Source: Corallococcus caeni (GTDB taxonomy: Bacteria; Myxococcota; Myxococcia; Myxococcales; Myxococcaceae). From it: DNA of 64,000 bases. Position numbers and translations under genes: made by a program. Below the pieces are notes generated by a model. That model saw nothing but the letters and a program-made list of their open reading frames with translations, was not told where the DNA came from and ran no database searches. The DNA lies in the NCBI RefSeq assembly GCF_036245865.1, contig NZ_BTTW01000003.1, forward strand, positions 620,001-684,000, read 5' to 3'. Below are positions 9,392-18,517 of this stretch, piece after piece (position 1 is the stretch's first letter; every line of letters starts with the position of its first letter).

Positions 9392-10576
9392 ATGGCCCAC
9401 CCCGCCAAGCACTCCGACGCTTCCTCTTCCTCCATTCCCACCATGCCCTCCGACGTGCAGGTGACTCCCGTGCGCGGCGCGGCGGACCGGACGGCGTTCA
9501 TCCGGCTGCCGTACTCGCTCTACCGTGACGACCCGAACTGGGTCCCGCCGCTGGAGATGGAGCGCCGCGACTTCCTGGACCCGAAGAAGAACCCCTTCTT
9601 CGACTACGCGGAGGTGGAGCTGTTCCTCGCCCGCCGCGGGCAGGACGTGGTGGGCCGGGTGGCGGCCATCAAGAACCCGCGCCACATGGAGTTCCACGGC
9701 ACGAAGGAGGGCTTCTTCGGCCTCTTCGAGTGCGTGAACGACGCGGGCGTGGCCCGGGGCCTGCTGGACGCGGCCGGCGCGTGGCTCAAGGCGCGCGGCA
9801 TCGACACCGTGCTGGGGCCGGCCAACTTCTCCTCCAACCAGGACTGGGGCCTGCTCGTGGAGGGCTACGACAGCCCTCCCGCGCTGATGATGCCCTACAA
9901 CCCGGCGTACTACGCGGGCCTGCTGGAGACGTGCGGCTTCACCAAGGCGAAGGACCTGTGGGCGTGGGAGCTGTCGTCGTCCACGCCGCCGCCGGAGAAG
10001 GTGGCGCGCATCGCGGAGAAGATCCGCCAGCGCGAGGGCATCACCGTGCGCGCGGTGAACCTGAAGGACTTCCCCGCCGAGGTCGCCCGCATCAAGGAGA
10101 TCTACAACGCGGCCTGGGAGAAGAACTGGGGCTTCATCCCCTTCACGGACCGCGAGTTCGACCACATGGCCAAGGAGATGAAGGCCATCGTGCGCCCGGA
10201 GCTGCTGCTCATCGCGGAGGTGAAGGGTGAGCCCGTCGCCTTCTCCATGACGCTGCCGGACGCCAACCCGGCGTTCCAGGCGGCCAACGGGCGGCTCACG
10301 ACGTTCGGCCTGCCCATTGGCCTGGTGAAGCTGGTGCTGGCGTCGCGCAAGCTCAAGCGGCTGCGCCTGCTCACGCTGGGCATCAAGGAGGGCTACCGGC
10401 GCCGCGGCCTGGACGCCATCCTCTACCTGGACACCCTGCGCACCGCGAAGGAGCTGGGGTACACGGGCGGGGAGATCTCCTGGACGCTGGAGGACAACCA
10501 CCTGGTCAACCGCGCCATCGAGTCCATGGGCGGCCAGCGCTCCAAGACGTACCGCGTGTTCCAGCGGCCCGCCTGA
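9392..10576 (+). CDS. GNAT-fold N-acyltransferase, YghO-like; candidate bacterial ceramide synthase
   Basis: A 394-residue soluble protein in the acyl-CoA N-acyltransferase superfamily. The N-terminal half contains DDPNWVPPLEMERRDFLDP and LGPANFSSNQDWGLLVEGYD, and the C-terminal half has a GNAT-like acyl-CoA region (LTLGIKEGYRRRGLDAILY) and an EDNHLVNRAIESMGG ending. This layout is shared with E. coli YghO. In Caulobacter a GNAT-superfamily protein acts as the bacterial ceramide synthase, N-acylating the sphingoid base. The 9-base gap to spt makes that role plausible here but it is inferred from context. An alternative start is the internal Met at residue 19. A strong hairpin follows the gene. 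Confidence 0.75.
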   Translation: MAHPAKHSDASSSSIPTMPSDVQVTPVRGAADRTAFIRLPYSLYRDDPNWVPPLEMERRDFLDPKKNPFFDYAEVELFLARRGQDVVGRVAAIKNPRHMEFHGTKEGFFGLFECVNDAGVARGLLDAAGAWLKARGIDTVLGPANFSSNQDWGLLVEGYDSPPALMMPYNPAYYAGLLETCGFTKAKDLWAWELSSSTPPPEKVARIAEKIRQREGITVRAVNLKDFPAEVARIKEIYNAAWEKNWGFIPFTDREFDHMAKEMKAIVRPELLLIAEVKGEPVAFSMTLPDANPAFQAANGRLTTFGLPIGLVKLVLASRKLKRLRLLTLGIKEGYRRRGLDAILYLDTLRTAKELGYTGGEISWTLEDNHLVNRAIESMGGQRSKTYRVFQRPA

Positions 10577-10586
10577 CGTCCTGAAA

Positions 10587-10626
10587 CACCTCCGCCCGGG
10601 CGCTGGTGGCACCCGGGCGGAAGGTG
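10587..10626 (+). terminator. strong inverted repeat between convergent genes
   Basis: CACC plus TCCGCCCGGG (10587-10600) pairs with CCCGGGCGGA plus GGTG (10612-10626, one bulged A), giving a stem of about 14 base pairs with an 11-base loop. It lacks a T-run, so it is an atypical terminator. It lies between convergent genes and could serve both strands. Confidence 0.5.
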
Positions 10627-10661
10627 AAGCGCGAAGCTGTCAGGCGCCCTGCCCGGCTTCG

Positions 10662-11297
10662 TTACTTCGCCTGCGGCGCGGCGCCCGTGGCACCGGCGGC
10701 GGACTCCTTCACGGAGGCGGCGCTGGTGTTGGCGTTCTCCTTCTCCAGCTGGGCGCGCTTGGCCTTGAGCGTCGTCAGCAGGCCGTCGAAGCCCTTGGTG
10801 GAGAGGATCTTCTTGAACTGGCCGCTGTACGTGTCCACGAGGGAGACCTCGTCGGTGACGACGTCGTAGATGCGCCAGTCGGCCTTGGCCGACGCCTTGT
10901 AGAGCTTGTAGTTCACGGGCACCTGGTCCGTCTTCACGGTGAGCTGCGTGTCGACCGTGGCCTCGTTCCCCTGCACGCTCTCCTTGCCGTACTTCACGTC
11001 CGCCTTCGCCTGGCCGATGGCCTTCTGGGCGTACGAGGCGCGCAGCAGGCCCGTCATGGTGTCGGTGAACTCCTTGCGCTGGGCGGCGCTGAGGCCCGCC
11101 CAGGCCTTCTCACCCAGGGCGCGCTTGGCGAGCTCCTCGAAGTCCACGAAGGACTCCACGACGTTGGCCAGGGACTGCACGGTGGCGCCAGGGGCGTTGG
11201 CCGCCTTCTGCACGGCGGCGTTGCCGTTCTTCACCACGTTGAGCGGGCTCACGGGAGCGGCGGCGAGCAGCGTGGCGGCAAGCAGGGAAGCAATCAT
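10662..11297 (-). CDS. mlaC: MlaC-like periplasmic phospholipid-binding protein
   Basis: A 211-residue protein with an N-terminal signal peptide (hydrophobic LLAATLLAAAPVS) and the MlaC/Ttg2D fold: helical FVDFEELAKRALGEKAW, then the strand-rich TQLTVKTDQVPVNYKLY and WRIYDVVTDEVSLVDTY that form the lipid pocket in known MlaC proteins. It would shuttle phospholipid across the periplasm between the outer membrane and the MlaFED complex. The mlaEFD genes are about 27 kb away; here the neighbour is a TolC-family gene 66 bases upstream on the same strand. The C-terminal 30 residues are Ala/Ser-rich and probably disordered. Confidence 0.82.
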   Translation of the reverse strand: MIASLLAATLLAAAPVSPLNVVKNGNAAVQKAANAPGATVQSLANVVESFVDFEELAKRALGEKAWAGLSAAQRKEFTDTMTGLLRASYAQKAIGQAKADVKYGKESVQGNEATVDTQLTVKTDQVPVNYKLYKASAKADWRIYDVVTDEVSLVDTYSGQFKKILSTKGFDGLLTTLKAKRAQLEKENANTSAASVKESAAGATGAAPQAK

Positions 11298-11363
11298 TTT
11301 GATGAAGCTCCGGGTTGAAGGTCAGGTGTGACGACACCTGTGAGGACTGGCAGCCTGGAAGGG

Positions 11364-13196
11364 TTATTCATCCGCCGCCGGGACGGCACCCGTGACGCGG
11401 GCCAGTGACGCCAGCCCCACACGCACGTCGTGCCAGCTCTTGCCCCGTTCGGCGGAGGCCTGGGCCAGCGCGGTGAAGGCGTCCACCAGCTCACGGGTGT
11501 CGCCGGTGCCCAGGTCGAAGGCGGCGTAGGCGGCGGTGGCCCAGCGCTTCGCGTTCTTCTCCGCCTCCGTGAAGGACTTCGCGCGCGCGTAGGCCGCGGC
11601 GAGCTGGCTCTGCACCTGCGTCACCTCCAACTGGATGCCGGCCTTGAGCGTCTGTTCCTGCGCGTGCATCTTGTCCAGCTCCGCGCGGGCCTGCTCCAGC
11701 TGCGCGTCCTTGATGGGGATGTCGAAGGTGCCTCGGATGACCAGGCCCAGGCCCGCGGTGCGGTCGTTGAAGGGGTCGTAGGCGAAGGGGCTGCGCTGGC
11801 GCGTGGCGCTGCTCGTCCAGCGCACGTCGTAGTACCCCGCGAGCCCCAGGTCCGGATAGTAGCTGCGCTCGCGGATGAGGACCTCCTGCTCGCGCGCGAT
11901 GATGCCCGCGGCGATGGCCTTGAGCTCCGGGCGGCGCGCGTTGGCCTGCTTCAGCGAGGTCTCCAGGTCGGGCACCTTCACGTCGCCCTGGAGCGGCAGG
12001 TCCTCCTCCACCACCTCCACCTGCTCGTCCGGGCCCGCGCTGGCGAGGAGCCGGATGGCGGTGAGCGCGAACTGCTCGCCCTGGATGGCGGTGGCGCGCT
12101 GCGACTCCACCAGCTGGCGGAAGTACCCCAGCTTGTACGTGTCCAGCTTGGACACCTGATCCGAGTCCTCCTTGAGGAGCGCGTCGATCTTGTCGCCAGC
12201 GTCCTTGAGGCGCTTGGACACTTCCTCCAGCTGCTTCAGGCCCGCCCGGGCCAGCTGGTAGCCGTAGTACGCCTGGGCGGCCTGGAAGCCCGCTTCCGCG
12301 CGCACGCGCTCGCGCAGCGCCTCGCCCACCTTGGGCCCCTGCTCGCCCGCCCGCTCCAGCGCGGAGAGCTTGCCGAAGGTGTACAGCGGCAGCACCGCGT
12401 TGCCGGTGGAGAACACCGTCACGCCCACCTTGCCGAAGTTCCAGTCGCCCTCCAGCGACGCCTCCGTGGTGGGCGGTCCGCCCAGGCCGTTGTTGCGCGC
12501 CTCGGGGACGGGGCCGCCCGCGCCCAGGGTGATCTCGAACCGGGGGAACCAGGCCCAGCGGGCCTGATCATGGAGCGCCTGGAACTTGCGCAGCTCCGCG
12601 GTGGCCTCCGCCACGCGCGCGTCCTGCGTGCGCGCCCGCGCCACCAGCTGGGCCAGGGTGATGGGCCCGCGCAGAGGCTTCGCGCCTTCGGTGGGGCCGG
12701 GGGTCCGGGCCTCCTCCGGTGCGCCCCTGGGGGCACCGGGGGTGAGGTCGCCCCGCGCGCCGTCGCCCGAGCCGGGGGCCACCTGCGCGCCGTCGCCTGA
12801 TTTGGGGGCGATGGGCGACGTCCCCATGTCCTGGGCTTCCGGAGTGGCCGAGGCCGGCTTGGGCGTGCCGGTGGTGGCGCTCTGGGCGGCGTTGCCCGGC
12901 TCGGCGGCCGCGGCGGGGTTCACGGTGGTGGGGACCGACGGCAGGGGCGCACGCGTGCCCGGCGTGGGGTTGGCGGCGGACGAGCCGCTGCCGCTGGGGC
13001 TGGGGGCCGGCGTGGTGCCGGGCTGGGGCGTGGGCACGGTGGCCGGAGACAGGCTGCCGGGCGAGGGAGACGCGGTCCCCGGCGCGCCTGTTCCCGGAGC
13101 GTTCGAGGGGGCCGTCGTGGGCGAGATCTGCGCGCCCGACACGCCACTGGTGAGCATCATTGCCACTGCGAAGACCCTGCTGACTTCTCTGCCCAT
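11364..13196 (-). CDS. TolC-family outer membrane efflux protein
   Basis: The start is placed at the ATG at 13196, where a signal peptide (MGREVSRVFAVAMML, cleaved after GVSGA) begins and a purine-rich GAGGCGG lies upstream. The 610-residue product has a long Pro/Ser/Gly/Thr-rich linker (about residues 25-165). It is followed by a TolC-like domain with the repeated helical pairs of OEP proteins, for example ITLAQLVARARTQDARVAEA and the coiled-coil LEQARAELDKMHAQEQTLKAG. It would form an outer-membrane channel. No adaptor or pump gene is adjacent; the next gene on the same strand is mlaC-like. The stop-free frame continues far upstream of the start, but only antisense to other genes. Confidence 0.85.
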   Translation of the reverse strand: MGREVSRVFAVAMMLTSGVSGAQISPTTAPSNAPGTGAPGTASPSPGSLSPATVPTPQPGTTPAPSPSGSGSSAANPTPGTRAPLPSVPTTVNPAAAAEPGNAAQSATTGTPKPASATPEAQDMGTSPIAPKSGDGAQVAPGSGDGARGDLTPGAPRGAPEEARTPGPTEGAKPLRGPITLAQLVARARTQDARVAEATAELRKFQALHDQARWAWFPRFEITLGAGGPVPEARNNGLGGPPTTEASLEGDWNFGKVGVTVFSTGNAVLPLYTFGKLSALERAGEQGPKVGEALRERVRAEAGFQAAQAYYGYQLARAGLKQLEEVSKRLKDAGDKIDALLKEDSDQVSKLDTYKLGYFRQLVESQRATAIQGEQFALTAIRLLASAGPDEQVEVVEEDLPLQGDVKVPDLETSLKQANARRPELKAIAAGIIAREQEVLIRERSYYPDLGLAGYYDVRWTSSATRQRSPFAYDPFNDRTAGLGLVIRGTFDIPIKDAQLEQARAELDKMHAQEQTLKAGIQLEVTQVQSQLAAAYARAKSFTEAEKNAKRWATAAYAAFDLGTGDTRELVDAFTALAQASAERGKSWHDVRVGLASLARVTGAVPAADE

Positions 13197-13418
13197 GCTG
13201 TGGTCCGCCTCGTGTGCGGCCGGGCATATCCGGAAGCCCGCGACGGTGCAGCATTTCTGTGCACCCTTGGGGCCGGCCGGATGTCGGCTTCCATCCAGTC
13301 GGCTCGCGCGTAGAGGGCGTGACAGTCGCGGACATTCGGTACAGACAAAGCTTGGTCGGCGCGCGCAAGGACCGCAGAATCCCGCGCCGGTTTCGACGCC
13401 TTCCATCAAGGAAAACCC

Positions 13419-14339
13419 ATGGCCTACACCGACCGCGTCAAGCAGATCCTCTCCTGGTACCCCTCCGACAACCCCGGCACGCTGACGAACCTGGCGCGCC
13501 TGCTCAACCACGGCACGCTCGCCGGCACGGGCAAGCTGGTCATCCTCCCGGTGGATCAGGGCTTCGAGCACGGCCCCGCGCGCTCCTTCGGTCCGAACCC
13601 CGCCGGGTATGATCCGGACTACCACGCGCAGCTGGCCATCGAGTCCGGCTGCAACGCGTACGCGGCGCCGCTGGGCTTCCTGGAGGCCATCGCGGGCAAG
13701 CTGGCCGGTGAGATTCCCCTCATCCTGAAGGTGAACAACTCCGACTCGCTGGCCAAGACGGCCGCGCCCATGTCCGCGGTGACGTCGTCCGTGAAGGACG
13801 CGGTGCGCCTGGGCTGCGCGGCGGTGGGCTACACCATCTACCCGGGCTCCGCGGCCCGCAACGAGCAGTACGAGGACCTGCGCGACATCATCGCGGAGGC
13901 CAAGTCCTACGGCCTGCCCACGGTGCTGTGGGCCTACCCGCGCGGCGCCCTGTCCAAGGAGGGTGAGACGGCCATCGACGTGGTGGCGTACGCGGCGCAG
14001 ATCAGCGCGCAGATGGGCGCGCACATCATCAAGGTGAAGCCGCCCACGGACTTCCTGGAGCAGGCGGAGGCGAAGAAGGCCTTCGAGAAGGCGAACATCC
14101 CCACCAAGACGCTCGCGGACCGCGTGCGCGAGGTGGTGCGCTCCGCGTTCAACGGCAAGCGCATCGTCATCTTCTCCGGCGGCGAGGCGAAGGAGACGGG
14201 CGCCCTCATGGAGGACATCCGGCAGATCCACCAGGGCGGCGGCTTCGGCTCCATCATGGGCCGCAACGCCTTCCAGCGTCCGCACGCCGAGTCCATCAAG
14301 CTGCTCAAGGACGTGATGAACGTCTTCGCGGGCAAGTAG
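13419..14339 (+). CDS. fbaB: class I fructose-bisphosphate aldolase (DhnA/FbaB type)
   Basis: A 306-residue aldolase of the archaeal-type class I family, which forms a Schiff base rather than using a metal. Visible markers are VILPVDQGFEHGP near residue 47, ILKVNNSD, the lysine region HIIKVKPPTDF carrying the expected Schiff-base lysine, and the phosphate-binding C-terminal GGGFGSIMGRNAFQRP. Role: reversible cleavage of fructose-1,6-bisphosphate in glycolysis and gluconeogenesis. It is monocistronic by layout, diverges from tolC across 222 bases and is followed by a strong inverted repeat. Confidence 0.92.
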   Translation: MAYTDRVKQILSWYPSDNPGTLTNLARLLNHGTLAGTGKLVILPVDQGFEHGPARSFGPNPAGYDPDYHAQLAIESGCNAYAAPLGFLEAIAGKLAGEIPLILKVNNSDSLAKTAAPMSAVTSSVKDAVRLGCAAVGYTIYPGSAARNEQYEDLRDIIAEAKSYGLPTVLWAYPRGALSKEGETAIDVVAYAAQISAQMGAHIIKVKPPTDFLEQAEAKKAFEKANIPTKTLADRVREVVRSAFNGKRIVIFSGGEAKETGALMEDIRQIHQGGGFGSIMGRNAFQRPHAESIKLLKDVMNVFAGK

Positions 14340-14360
14340 TCCCCGCGACGTCATCCGTGA

Positions 14361-14405
14361 CGTGGCGCCCTTCCCGGCCCGGCTCCGCGCCGGACGGGCG
14401 CCACG
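14361..14405 (+). terminator. inverted repeat after the aldolase gene
   Basis: CGTGGCGCCC (14361-14370) is perfectly complementary to GGGCGCCACG (14396-14405). The G/C-rich interior can also fold. No T-run follows, so termination is inferred only from its position 21 bases past the stop codon. Confidence 0.45.
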
Positions 14406-14516
14406 CCGCGCGGGAGCGTTCCACCGTGAACGCTGGCGGACGACCGGGCCCAGGAACGGCCCCTCCCCCGCGGTCCCACCCTGGCCTCCATCCCGGGCCT
14501 GGATTACGCAACAGGG

Positions 14517-17500
14517 ATGATTCAGGGTTCCAGTACGCCTGATGCCGGCGGCGCGCCTCCCGCGACCCAGGACTTCCTGTCCGGCGGCGGTGAGATGGGC
14601 GCCCTGGTGCGGGCCATGGACTGGTCGAAGACGCCGCTGGGTCCGGTGTCGTCCTGGCCGCAGTCCCTGCGCACCATCGCCAGCACCTGCCTCACCTCGG
14701 GCTTCCCCATGATGGTGTTCTGGGGACCGCTGTCGGTGAAGCTCTACAACGACGCCTACAGCCGCATCCTGGGCGGCAAGCACCCCGCCGCCCTGGGGAG
14801 GCCGGGCCACGAGGTCTGGGCGGAGGTCTGGGACGAGATTGGCCCGTGGGTGGAGCAGGTCCGCCGCGAGGCCCGCCCCCTCATGACGGAGAACCAGCGC
14901 CTCTTCGTCGAGCGCAACGGCTTCCTGGAGGAGACCTACTTCACCTTCTCCTACAGCCCCGTCCGCGACGAGTCCGGGGCCGTCAACGGCGTGCTGGACA
15001 CGGTGGTGGAGACCACCAGCCAGGTGCTGGACGCCCGCCGCCTCCGCACGCTGCAGGAGGTGGCCTCGCGCGCGGGCGGGAGCCTCCGGGTCCAGGACGC
15101 GTGCACCCGGGCCATGGAGGCGCTCGCCACCAACCCCGCGGACCTCCCCTTCGCGCTGCTCTACCGCGTCGACGCGGATGGCACCCGGGCCCGGCTGGAG
15201 GCGCGCATGGGCCTCACGGCGGACGGCCCCTTCTGCCCGGAGCAGGTGAGCCTGGAGCCGGACGCGGCGGCCGCCTGGCCCCTGGCGCGGGTGGTGCGCT
15301 CCGGGCAGGCCGAGCAGGTCCACGGGCTCGAGGCGCGCTTTGGTCCGCTGCCCCTGCGGGACGGCGTGCCGCTCCCCACGTCGGCCCTGGTGCAGCCCAT
15401 GGCCCGCCCTGGCGAGTCGAGCCCCGCGGGCGTGCTCGTGCTGGGCCTGTCGCCCCGGGTGCCGGCGGATGCCTCGTACCTGTCGTTCCTGGCGCTGGTC
15501 GCCGGGGGGCTGGGCGCGGCGCTCTCCGGGGCCCGCGCGTACGAGGACGCGCGGCGGCAGGCGGAGGCCCTGGCGGAGCTGGACCGGGCGAAGACGGCGT
15601 TCTTCTCCAACGTCAGCCACGAGTTCCGCACGCCGCTGACGCTGATGCTGGGGCCGCTGGGGGACGTGCTCACGGATCCGGAGCGCCCCCTGGACGTCCG
15701 GCACCGGGAGCAGTTGGAGCGGGTCCTGCGCAACAGCCAGCGGCTGCTCAAGCTGGTGAACAGCCTGCTCGACTTCAGCCGCCTGGAGGCGGGCCACCCG
15801 CGGGCCACCTTCGAGCCCACGGAGCTGGGGCCCTTCACCGCGGGGCTCGCGAGCGCGTTCCAGTCGCTGGTGACGAAGGCGGGGCTGCGGCTCCAGGTGG
15901 ACTGCCCTCCCCTGTCCGCCCCCGTCTGGGTGGACCGCGATCTCTGGGAGAAGGTCGTCCTCAACCTGCTCTCCAACGCCTTCAAGTTCACCTTCCAGGG
16001 CACGCTCACCGTCCGGCTGCGCGAGCGGGGCGACCGGGTGGAGCTGTCCGTCAGCGACACGGGCACGGGCATCCCCGCGCACGAGCTGCCCCGCGTCTTC
16101 GAGCGCTTCCACCGGGTGGAGGGCGCGCGGGGCCGCAGCTACGAGGGGAGCGGCATCGGGCTGGCGCTCGTGCGCGAGCTGGTGGAGCTGCTCGGCGGCC
16201 ACATCTCCGCCCAGAGCGTCCCGGAGGTGGGCAGCACCTTCACGGTGTCGCTGCGCAAGGGCACGGCGCACCTGCCGCCCGAGCAGCTGCGGCGGGAGCC
16301 CGCGCGGGACGACGCCCGCGCCCCGAAGCCGGAGGCCTTCGTCCAGGAGGCGGCGCAGTGGCTGCCGGGGGCCTCGGAGGACCTGCCCGCGCCCGTGCCG
16401 AAGGCGCCCCCGGGGCGCATGCGGGGCCACGTGCTCCTGGCGGAAGACAACGCGGACATGCGCGACTACGTGCGGCGGTCGCTGGAGGGCCGCTTCACGG
16501 TGACGGCGGTGGCGGACGGCCGCACGGCGCTGGACGTGGCGCGGCGGCAACCGCCGGACGTGGTGCTGTCGGACGTGATGATGCCGGAGCTGGACGGCTT
16601 CGCGCTCATGCGGGAGCTGAAGGCGGATCCGCGCACCGCCCACGTCCCCGTCATCCTCCTGTCCGCGCGCGCCGGCGAGGAGGCGAAGGTGGAGGGCCTC
16701 AACGCCGGCGCGGACGACTACCTGGTCAAGCCCTTCGGCGTGCGGGAGCTGGTGGCCCGCCTGGAGGGGACGGTCAACGCCGCGCGGGCCCGCGCCCAGC
16801 GCGAGGAGCTGGTCCAGGCGCTCAAGCTGTCGGAGACGCGCTACCGGCTGGCCACCCGGGCCACGAAGGACGCCGTCTGGGACCTGGACATCCGCACCCA
16901 GCAGCTGTCCTGGAGCGAGGGCATCCACACGCTCTTCGGCTACGCGCTGGACGCGGTGCGCCCCGGGCTGGACTGGTGGACGGAGGCCGTCCACCCGGAG
17001 GACCGAGAGCAGGCCGTCCAGAGCCTCCACGCCATCGTGGACGCGCCCGAGGGCAGCGACTGGCGCGCCGAGTACCGCTTCCGCCGGCAGGACGGCACCT
17101 ATGCCCAGGTGGAGGACCGGGGCTGGGTGGTGCGCGACGCCACGGGCACGGCCATCCGCATGGTGGGCGCCATGCAGGACGTCACGCTGCGCAAGGCCGC
17201 GGACGACGCCCTGCGCCGCAGCGAGGAGGAGTTCCGCACGCTCGCGGAGGCGCTGCCCGAGGCCGTCTTCGTCACCGCCCCGGACGGGTCCTTCACCTAT
17301 GTGAACAACGTGCTGTCGGAGCAGACCGGTCTGAGCGCGGAGGAGCTGATGGACCGGGGCTACCGGCGCATCATCCACCCCGACGACATGGCCGAGAGCG
17401 GCAGGATCTGGATGCAGGCGCTGGAGCGCGGCGAGCGCTTCCAGGCCGAGCACCGGGTGCTCTACCGGGACGGCCAGTACCGCTGGCACCTGGTGCGCGC

Positions 17501-18308
17501 CCTGTCCGTCCGGGACGCGGAGGGCCGGGTGGTGAAGTGGGTGGGCACGTCCATGGACGTCCACGAGCTGCGTCAGGCCCAGGCCCAGCAGCAGCAGCGC
17601 GCGGACTTCGAACAGCAGCTCATTGGCATCGTGAGCCACGACCTGCGCAACCCCGTGAGCGCCATCCTCCTGGGCGCCGCCAGCCTGATGCGCCGCGAGG
17701 AGCTGGACGAGCGCAGCACCAAGGCCGTCAGCCGCATCCAATCCGCCGCGGAGCGGGCCCACCGGATGATCCGCGACCTGCTCGACTTCACCCAGGCGCG
17801 CCTGGGCGGCGGGCTGCGCATCCAGCGCCGCGCGTCGGACCTGCACGAGCTCATCGACGGGGTGCTGGAGGAGATTGAAGCCACGCACCCGGACCGGGAG
17901 ATCCGCCGGCGCCGCGGCGGCAGCGGCCTGGGCGAGTGGGATCCGGACCGGCTGGGGCAGATGGCCCAGAACCTGGTGACCAACGCGCTGAGGTACAGCC
18001 CCCGGGACACCGCCGTCCTCGTGGAGACCCACGGCGCGGACGACGCCGTGACGCTGACCATCCACAACGCGGGAGCCCCCATCCCCCCGGAGCGGATGGG
18101 CCTGCTCTTCCAGCCCCTGCAGCGCGCCAGCGGCGAGGTGGACCACGGCAGCCGCAGCATCGGGCTGGGGCTCTACATCGTGAAACAGCTGGTGGAGGCC
18201 CACGGCGGCACCGTCACCGTGACGTCCACCGCCGAAGCGGGCACCACGTTCACCGTGCGGCTGCCCCGCCACGTCCCGACGGCGCTCGCGGTCCCGGCAG
18301 GCCCGTAG
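14517..18308 (+). CDS. hybrid sensor histidine kinase with two kinase modules, REC and PAS domains
   Basis: A 1263-residue soluble signalling protein with no membrane segments. Domain order: PAS-like sensor (around 30-165, MDWSKTPLGPVSSWPQSLR type); GAF-like (180-340); first HisKA with phospho-accepting H368 in NVSHEFRTPL; first HATPase (NLLSNAFKFT, GTGIPAHELPRVFERF, GSGIGLALV); receiver domain with LAEDNADMRDYV and phospho-accepting D686 in VVLSDVMMPELDG; two PAS domains (about 765-1030); second HisKA with H1041 in IVSHDLRNPV; second HATPase (NLVTNALRYSP, GLGLYIVKQLV). Both kinase modules keep their catalytic motifs. No partner regulator gene is adjacent, so it is an orphan kinase, as is common in myxobacteria. 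Confidence 0.93.
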   Translation: MIQGSSTPDAGGAPPATQDFLSGGGEMGALVRAMDWSKTPLGPVSSWPQSLRTIASTCLTSGFPMMVFWGPLSVKLYNDAYSRILGGKHPAALGRPGHEVWAEVWDEIGPWVEQVRREARPLMTENQRLFVERNGFLEETYFTFSYSPVRDESGAVNGVLDTVVETTSQVLDARRLRTLQEVASRAGGSLRVQDACTRAMEALATNPADLPFALLYRVDADGTRARLEARMGLTADGPFCPEQVSLEPDAAAAWPLARVVRSGQAEQVHGLEARFGPLPLRDGVPLPTSALVQPMARPGESSPAGVLVLGLSPRVPADASYLSFLALVAGGLGAALSGARAYEDARRQAEALAELDRAKTAFFSNVSHEFRTPLTLMLGPLGDVLTDPERPLDVRHREQLERVLRNSQRLLKLVNSLLDFSRLEAGHPRATFEPTELGPFTAGLASAFQSLVTKAGLRLQVDCPPLSAPVWVDRDLWEKVVLNLLSNAFKFTFQGTLTVRLRERGDRVELSVSDTGTGIPAHELPRVFERFHRVEGARGRSYEGSGIGLALVRELVELLGGHISAQSVPEVGSTFTVSLRKGTAHLPPEQLRREPARDDARAPKPEAFVQEAAQWLPGASEDLPAPVPKAPPGRMRGHVLLAEDNADMRDYVRRSLEGRFTVTAVADGRTALDVARRQPPDVVLSDVMMPELDGFALMRELKADPRTAHVPVILLSARAGEEAKVEGLNAGADDYLVKPFGVRELVARLEGTVNAARARAQREELVQALKLSETRYRLATRATKDAVWDLDIRTQQLSWSEGIHTLFGYALDAVRPGLDWWTEAVHPEDREQAVQSLHAIVDAPEGSDWRAEYRFRRQDGTYAQVEDRGWVVRDATGTAIRMVGAMQDVTLRKAADDALRRSEEEFRTLAEALPEAVFVTAPDGSFTYVNNVLSEQTGLSAEELMDRGYRRIIHPDDMAESGRIWMQALERGERFQAEHRVLYRDGQYRWHLVRALSVRDAEGRVVKWVGTSMDVHELRQAQAQQQQRADFEQQLIGIVSHDLRNPVSAILLGAASLMRREELDERSTKAVSRIQSAAERAHRMIRDLLDFTQARLGGGLRIQRRASDLHELIDGVLEEIEATHPDREIRRRRGGSGLGEWDPDRLGQMAQNLVTNALRYSPRDTAVLVETHGADDAVTLTIHNAGAPIPPERMGLLFQPLQRASGEVDHGSRSIGLGLYIVKQLVEAHGGTVTVTSTAEAGTTFTVRLPRHVPTALAVPAGP

Positions 18309-18329
18309 CGCCCGCCGGGGCAGCGCCCC

Positions 18330-18365
18330 AAAAGCAAAAGGCCCGCGAGATTTCTCTCGCGGGCC
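18330..18365 (-). terminator. intrinsic terminator of tRNA-Ala
   Basis: A perfect 11-bp stem (18340-18350 with 18355-18365) closes a 4-base loop. On the minus strand it is followed by TTTTGCTTTT. It lies 15 bases past the 3' end of tRNA-Ala, the normal place for its terminator. The stem may also limit transcription leaving the histidine kinase gene on the plus strand. Confidence 0.85.
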
Positions 18366-18380
18366 TCTCTCACTTCAGTG

Positions 18381-18453
<73 letters not shown>

Positions 18454-18517
18454 TTCTTTGCTGCGTGCTGCCCGGTCCGCCGTGGGGGGCGGTCCGTGCC
18501 GTGAGGCGGCGCGACTT

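Noticed and set aside
7703-10612. A 969-codon minus-strand frame opposite spt and the GNAT gene
   Set aside because: Antisense shadow with repetitive Arg/His/Val/Gln composition and no domain, opposite two clear genes.
11364-18272. A 2302-codon stop-free minus-strand frame
   Set aside because: Only its last 610 codons are the TolC gene. The rest is antisense to the aldolase and histidine kinase genes, where G/C-rich codons suppress stops; its translation is His/Arg/Val-rich shadow sequence.
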